Origin: Trinickia fusca
GTDB taxonomy: Bacteria; Pseudomonadota; Gammaproteobacteria; Burkholderiales; Burkholderiaceae
Assembly: GCF_003628145.1 (NCBI RefSeq)
Contig: NZ_RBZV01000005.1
Coordinates: forward strand, 62,001-126,000
Reading direction: 5' to 3'
DNA length: 64,000 nucleotides
Both the position numbers and the translations under genes were made by a program. Of this stretch, positions 58,223 through 64,000 are shown piece by piece; the stretch's first letter is position 1, and every line of letters starts with the position of its first letter. Under the pieces are notes generated by a model. The model searched no databases. It saw nothing but the letters and a program-made list of their open reading frames with translations, and was not told the origin of the DNA.

Positions 58223-58231
58223 TGCTATACT
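58223..58231 (+). promoter_or_regulatory. Extended -10 promoter of rpsU
   Basis: TGCTATACT gives an extended -10 element 32 bases before the rpsU start. A perfect TTGACA at 58191-58196 is too far away (29 bases) to be its -35. The same TGCTATA core appears before rpoD. Confidence 0.65.
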
Positions 58232-58241
58232 CCCGAACCTT

Positions 58242-58254
58242 TGGAAAATTTCCA
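58242..58254 (+). promoter_or_regulatory. Palindrome in the rpsU leader
   Basis: TGGAAA-A-TTTCCA is a perfect 13-base palindrome nine bases before the rpsU start, and TTTGGAAAA repeats immediately after it. The only ribosome-binding-site-like GGA sequences lie in these elements, so folding could affect initiation. Confidence 0.45.
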
Positions 58255-58263
58255 TTTGGAAAA

Positions 58264-58476
58264 ATGACAATCATCCGCGTAAAAGAAAACGAGCCCTTCG
58301 AAGTTGCGATGCGCCGCTTCAAGCGCACGATCGAGAAGAACGGTCTGTTGACCGAACTTCGCGCGCGCGAGTTTTACGAAAAGCCTACGGCGGAGCGCAA
58401 GCGCAAGAAATCTGCCGCGGTGAAGCGCCACTTCAAGCGCATCCGCAGCCAGATGCTGCCGAAGAAGCTGTACTGA
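58264..58476 (+). CDS. rpsU: 30S ribosomal protein bS21
   Basis: bS21 binds the small subunit near the anti-Shine-Dalgarno end of 16S rRNA and helps initiation. The 70-residue protein has the standard sequence: [20 protein letters not shown], then ARER-like [20 protein letters not shown], ending QMLPKKLY. The ATG at 58264 is preceded by only GGAAAA. It heads the classic rpsU - yqeY - dnaG - rpoD block, but a strong terminator follows it. Confidence 0.98.
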   Translation: MTIIRVKENEPFEVAMRRFKRTIEKNGLLTELRAREFYEKPTAERKRKKSAAVKRHFKRIRSQMLPKKLY

Positions 58477-58625
58477 TTTACGCGTGCTGCCGTGAGCCGA
58501 ACGGCAGTATGTTCGATGCGAGGCGCCGCTTGCAGCCCTGCCCGGTGACGAGTGGGGAATTGCCCGGTCGTTCCGTTCGCTCGGTCATGCAACTGCGCAA
58601 CAGGCTATGCACGAGAGCCGAGCTC

Positions 58626-58659
58626 AACCCGCTTGAGGATCTATCCCAAGCGGGTTTTT
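58626..58659 (+). terminator. Rho-independent terminator between rpsU and yqeY
   Basis: AACCCGCTTG and CAAGCGGGTT form a perfect ten-base stem around AGGATCTATCC, with TTT following directly. It lies 150 bases after rpsU. A weaker hairpin, CTGCCGT and ACGGCAG, is at 58487-58507. Both would limit read-through into yqeY-dnaG. Confidence 0.88.
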
Positions 58660-58716
58660 GCGCTCGATATGTGCGCACGTTGCGGTTTCAATTTTCCTAA
58701 CGTATTCGGGTGAGAG

Positions 58717-59163
58717 ATGAGTCTGAAGGATCAGATCAGTGACGATATGAAAGCGGCGATGCGGGCGCGCGAAACCGAGCGCCTTGCGACGATCCGTTTG
58801 CTGCTCGCAGCGATCAAGCAGCGCGAAGTCGACGAGCAGGTAACGCTCGACGATGCTGCGGTCACCGCCGTCATCGACAAGATGATCAAGCAGCGCAAGG
58901 ACTCGATCAGCCAGTTCGAGGCCGCGGGCCGAGCCGATCTCGTGGCGAAGGAAAGCGCCGAGCTCACCGTGCTCGCAGCCTACATGCCGGCGCAGCTGTC
59001 GGACGCCGAGATTGCCGCCGAAGTGCAAGCGGCGGTGGCAGAGACGGGCGCCGCCGGTCCGCAGGACATGGGCAAGGTGATGGGCGTGCTCAAGGGTAAG
59101 CTCGCGGGCCGTGCCGACATGACAGCCGTGTCGGGGCTCGTGAAGGCTGCGCTCGCCAAATAA
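58717..59163 (+). CDS. GatB/YqeY domain protein
   Basis: This 148-residue helical protein matches the YqeY family, related to the tail domain of GatB and thought to bind tRNA. SLKDQISDDMKAAMRARETE starts it, ERLATIRLLLAAIKQREVDE follows, and the tail domain includes MGKVMGVLKGKLAGRADM. It lies between rpsU and dnaG, a conserved position in beta-proteobacteria. Its exact role is unknown. Confidence 0.93.
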   Translation: MSLKDQISDDMKAAMRARETERLATIRLLLAAIKQREVDEQVTLDDAAVTAVIDKMIKQRKDSISQFEAAGRADLVAKESAELTVLAAYMPAQLSDAEIAAEVQAAVAETGAAGPQDMGKVMGVLKGKLAGRADMTAVSGLVKAALAK

Positions 59164-59253
59164 CGGGCGGCAGGCTCGAGCCGTGCAGCACATCGCGCGA
59201 GACAGTTCTCGCGCGATGAGAAGCTGCTTGAGCTGAGCGCCGGATTACGCACC

Positions 59254-61140
59254 GTGATTCCACACGCGTTCCTGCAAGATCTGCTGAACCGCGTCGATAT
59301 CGTCGACGTGGTGGGCAAGTACGTGCAGTTGAAGAAGGGCGGTGCGAACTTCATGGGGTTGTGCCCGTTTCACAACGAGAAGAGCCCTTCCTTTACCGTT
59401 AGTCCAACTAAGCAGTTTTATCACTGCTTCGGGTGCGGCGCGCACGGCACAGCGATTGGCTTTCTGATGGAGCACGCTGGCCTGTCGTTTCCCGAGGCCG
59501 TGAACGAGCTGTCCCAATCGGTGGGCATGACGGTGCCGCACGAGCCGTCGCCGTCGCGTGGGGGCGGCGGTGGGCATGGTGGTGGATACGGCGGCGACGA
59601 GCGCTTCTCGTCGGCCGATTACAAGGCGGCATCCGGCCTCTCGGACTTGATGCAAACGGCCTGCGACTACTATCGCAAGGCCTTGCGCGGCGCGCCTCAG
59701 GCAATTCAGTATTTGAAGAAGCGGGGGCTGACGGGCGAGGTCGCGGCCCGCTTTGGCCTGGGGTTTGCGCCCGACGGATGGCAGAACCTGGAAGAAGCCT
59801 TCCCCGATTACCGCAGCGATGCGCTCGTGGAAGCCGGGCTCGTGATCGTGAGCGAAAAGCTCGACGCGCAAGGTCAGCCACGCCGCTACGACCGCTTTCG
59901 CGATCGCGTCATGTTTCCGATCCGCAACGTCAAGGGGCAGGTGATCGGTTTCGGTGGCCGCGTGTTCGACGGCGGTGAGCCCAAGTATTTGAATTCGCCC
60001 GAAACGCCCTTATTTAACAAGGGCAGCGAACTATACGGTCTCTTCGAAGCGCGGCTTGCCATTCGTGAGGCACGGTCGGTGTTGGTGGTCGAAGGTTATA
60101 TGGATGTCGTCGCGTTGGCGCAGCTGGGTTTTCCCAATGCGGTCGCGACGCTTGGCACGGCGTGCACGCCGATTCACGTGCAAAAGCTGCTGCGCCAGAC
60201 CGACACCGTGATCTTCAGCTTCGATGGCGATAGCGCGGGTCGCAGGGCTGCGCGTCGCGCACTCGATGCGTGCCTGCCGCATGCGGCCGACAACCGCACG
60301 ATCCGGTTTCTCTTTTTGCCGCAGGAACACGACCCCGATAGTTACGTCCGCGAATTCGGCAAGGACGCGTTTTCCGAGCAGATCGAACGGGCCATGCCCT
60401 TGTCGCAGTTCATGTTGAACGAGGTGCTCGCGGGCAAGGAGCTTGATACGCCGGAAGGCCGCGCACGCGCGTTGTTCGATGCGAAGCCGCTGTTGCAGGC
60501 CTTGCCCGCTAACGCGTTGCGCGCCCAGATCATGCATATGTTCGCCGATCGGCTCGACGTGCCGTTCGAGGAAGTGGCGGCGTTGTGCGAGGTCGACGCC
60601 CGCATCGCGGCCCCGGCCCGTCAGGCGCCGGCGCGCAAGGACCGGCGCCGCGTGACCGGCATCGAGCAGCGGGCATTGCGAAATCTGGTGATGTATCCGC
60701 GCATCGTTGCGGTACTTGGCGAGCAGGATGAAGAGACGCTGCTGGCCCAGGCGCACGGAGAACTCTTTGCCGAGGTGACCACGCATGCACGCGCGTCGGG
60801 CGATGGCGCCGAGTTTCGTTTGTTGTCGGATCTGCTTCGGAATGGGGCCAATGCAGCGACTTTCGAAGAAATTTTCCGCGAAATTCTGGACTATGATGAA
60901 AACGTGCGTGATCTGCTGCTTCAGGACCCGGAAGACGCGGCCGCTATAGAACAGCACCGCGAACATGAGCGTATCGCGGGTGAAGAACTCCAGGCGGCGG
61001 TCTTGAAGATGCGCTATGACGGCTGCAGTGAGCGGCTCGAGCGCTTGTCGCGGCAGTCGAGGCTGACATCGGAAGAGATCGCCGAATTCACGGAGTTGAG
61101 CCGGGAGCGGGCGGAAATGAAGCGCCGGCTCGGGCTTTGA
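59254..61140 (+). CDS. dnaG: DNA primase
   Basis: DnaG makes the RNA primers for replication. The 628-residue protein starts with the CHC2 zinc domain (Cys37, His40, Cys58, Cys61 in CPFHNEKSP and CFGCGAHG). It continues with the catalytic core, including LVVEGYMDVVALAQ (TOPRIM Glu) and FSFDGDSAGRRAARRALD, and ends with the DnaB-binding domain (about 460-628). A Gly/His-rich linker (about 107-120, SRGGGGGHGGGYGG) follows the zinc domain. The start is the GTG at 59254; no ATG fits the N-terminal IPHAFLQDLLNRVDIV. Confidence 0.97.
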   Translation: MIPHAFLQDLLNRVDIVDVVGKYVQLKKGGANFMGLCPFHNEKSPSFTVSPTKQFYHCFGCGAHGTAIGFLMEHAGLSFPEAVNELSQSVGMTVPHEPSPSRGGGGGHGGGYGGDERFSSADYKAASGLSDLMQTACDYYRKALRGAPQAIQYLKKRGLTGEVAARFGLGFAPDGWQNLEEAFPDYRSDALVEAGLVIVSEKLDAQGQPRRYDRFRDRVMFPIRNVKGQVIGFGGRVFDGGEPKYLNSPETPLFNKGSELYGLFEARLAIREARSVLVVEGYMDVVALAQLGFPNAVATLGTACTPIHVQKLLRQTDTVIFSFDGDSAGRRAARRALDACLPHAADNRTIRFLFLPQEHDPDSYVREFGKDAFSEQIERAMPLSQFMLNEVLAGKELDTPEGRARALFDAKPLLQALPANALRAQIMHMFADRLDVPFEEVAALCEVDARIAAPARQAPARKDRRRVTGIEQRALRNLVMYPRIVAVLGEQDEETLLAQAHGELFAEVTTHARASGDGAEFRLLSDLLRNGANAATFEEIFREILDYDENVRDLLLQDPEDAAAIEQHREHERIAGEELQAAVLKMRYDGCSERLERLSRQSRLTSEEIAEFTELSRERAEMKRRLGL

Positions 61141-61163
61141 GCAGCGTTCGAGCATACGACGCG

Positions 61164-61172
61164 TGCTATAAT
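61164..61172 (+). promoter_or_regulatory. Extended -10 promoter of rpoD
   Basis: TGCTATAAT is a perfect extended -10 element 55 bases before the rpoD start, in the 87-base gap after dnaG. It would let rpoD be expressed apart from dnaG. Confidence 0.7.
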
Positions 61173-61227
61173 AAAAGGTTCTCAGCGTTTGTTTCCCAGC
61201 GGGGCGCTAAAGCAGAGGCGATACGCG

Positions 61228-63624
<2,397 letters not shown>

Positions 63625-63652
63625 TCGAGGCTGCTGTAATCAGGTAACGCCA

Positions 63653-63685
63653 GGCCCGGCGTGACAACACACCGGGTCTTTTTTT
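63653..63685 (+). terminator. Rho-independent terminator of rpoD
   Basis: GGCCCGGCGTG and CACACCGGGTC form an 11-base stem with one wobble and one mismatch around ACAA, followed by seven T residues. It lies 28 bases after the rpoD stop and 18 before the tRNA. Confidence 0.9.
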
Positions 63686-63703
63686 GCAGTGACGTTTTAT
63701 TTA

Positions 63704-63779
63704 GGGCCTGTAGCTCAGGGGTTAGAGCAGTCGACTCATAATCGATTGGTCGTGGGTTCGAAACCCACCGGGCCCACCA
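63704..63779 (+). tRNA. tRNA-Ile2 (anticodon CAU, lysidine type)
   Basis: The 76 bases fold as a full cloverleaf with encoded CCA. The acceptor stem is GGGCCTG/CGGGCCC with one U-G wobble, the anticodon loop is CTCATAA and the T-arm is GTGGG-TTCGAAA-CCCAC. CAU could mean Met or Ile2. The C4-G69 and C5-G68 pairs, the TTGGTCG variable region and the similarity of the anticodon arm to E. coli ileX/ileY favour Ile2, which TilS modifies to read AUA. Confidence 0.9.
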
Positions 63780-63816
63780 GTTTTCTTTCTGCACGCACAA
63801 AAGCCCGCTTGTGCCG

Positions 63817-63882
63817 TTAAGCATAAAGTGGCCACTTGGACACGTTATGCTTCATTTCCCGATGGGACGCGTTTTGCTTTAT
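63817..63882. repeat. Three related 17-18 bp repeats, possible end of an IS21-like element
   Basis: Direct copies GGACACGTTATGCTTCAT (63838-63855) and GGACGCGTTTTGCTTTAT (63865-63882) match at 15 of 18 positions and start 27 bases apart. An inverted copy, complement GGCCACTTTATGCTTAA, lies at 63817-63833. Multiple terminal repeats are typical of transposase-binding ends of IS21-family elements. No transposase gene is visible before the window edge. Confidence 0.5.
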
Positions 63883-63942
63883 CGGGTAACGGTGCTAGGG
63901 TGATGGGTTTTGCCGCGTGAAGCTGGGCGTAGACGTAAAAAA

Positions 63943-63965
63943 GCCGGCGCGTAGGCCGGCGTTTT
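63943..63965. terminator. Probable bidirectional terminator near the right edge
   Basis: GCCGGC-GCGTAG-GCCGGC is flanked by AAAAAA on the left and GTTTTC on the right. On the minus strand the stem is followed by six T residues, suggesting it mainly ends a leftward gene beyond the window. Confidence 0.65.
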
Positions 63966-64000
63966 CGTTGGTCGATGGGGGACGGGTCGCCTAGCTCACG

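Noticed and set aside
63704-63779. Elongator or initiator tRNA-Met for the CAU tRNA
   Set aside because: C4-G69 and C5-G68 plus the TTGGTCG variable region match Ile2. The first pair is G-C, unlike the mismatched initiator tRNA.

Overview
The window is high-GC DNA from a member of the Burkholderiaceae (Burkholderia/Paraburkholderia/Trinickia-like). The evidence is gene content and order: rpsU - yqeY - dnaG - rpoD - tRNA-Ile2 beside tsaD; xseB - ispA - dxs; a DUF3563 small gene; a BPSS1780-type membrane protein next to thrB; and a seven-gene GlgE/TreYZ operon. No genus was proven, because no comparison could be run.

Region 1 (1-17125, minus strand) is one tightly packed operon read glgE > treS-maltokinase > glgB > glgX > treZ > malQ > treY, with treY cut off by the window edge. 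TreS-maltokinase turns trehalose into maltose-1-phosphate, GlgE polymerises it to alpha-1,4-glucan and GlgB branches it. GlgX, TreZ, TreY and MalQ take the glucan apart and return it to trehalose. GlgE carries an extra 460-residue amylase-like domain that has lost catalytic residues.

Region 2 (17629-24153) has a VOC-fold protein, a three-subunit FAD-dependent sugar dehydrogenase (Tat-exported small subunit, GMC flavoprotein, tri-haem cytochrome c), a PPP-family protein phosphatase and a RES/Xre toxin-antitoxin pair whose genes overlap by four bases.

Region 3 (24217-31681) is more accessory: an EamA exporter, an AraC regulator fragment with a one-base frameshift, a BNR-repeat protein and a ThiS/MoaD-like protein on the same strand separated by an inserted HigBA-like toxin-antitoxin module with a palindromic operator, then a GNAT, a LysR/tautomerase divergent pair and a CHAD protein with an atypical CYTH half.

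Region 4 (31750-42820) holds modE facing modABC (with a ModE-like box before modA), a PAP2 phosphatase, a PHB-depolymerase-type esterase, the 58-residue DUF3563 gene, thrB and its neighbours, AMP nucleosidase and a LOG-family protein.

Region 5 (42822-64000) is mostly housekeeping: polA (start codon one base from that of the LOG gene), a type II NADH dehydrogenase-like protein, a mercaptopyruvate sulfurtransferase, a Rieske oxygenase, a secreted trypsin-like protease, xseB-ispA-dxs, folE2, tsaD, a YhiN-type flavoprotein, rpsU, yqeY, dnaG, rpoD and tRNA-Ile2(CAU). Three related 17-18 bp repeats just after the tRNA look like the end of a mobile element. I saw no CRISPR array, rRNA or complete insertion sequence.
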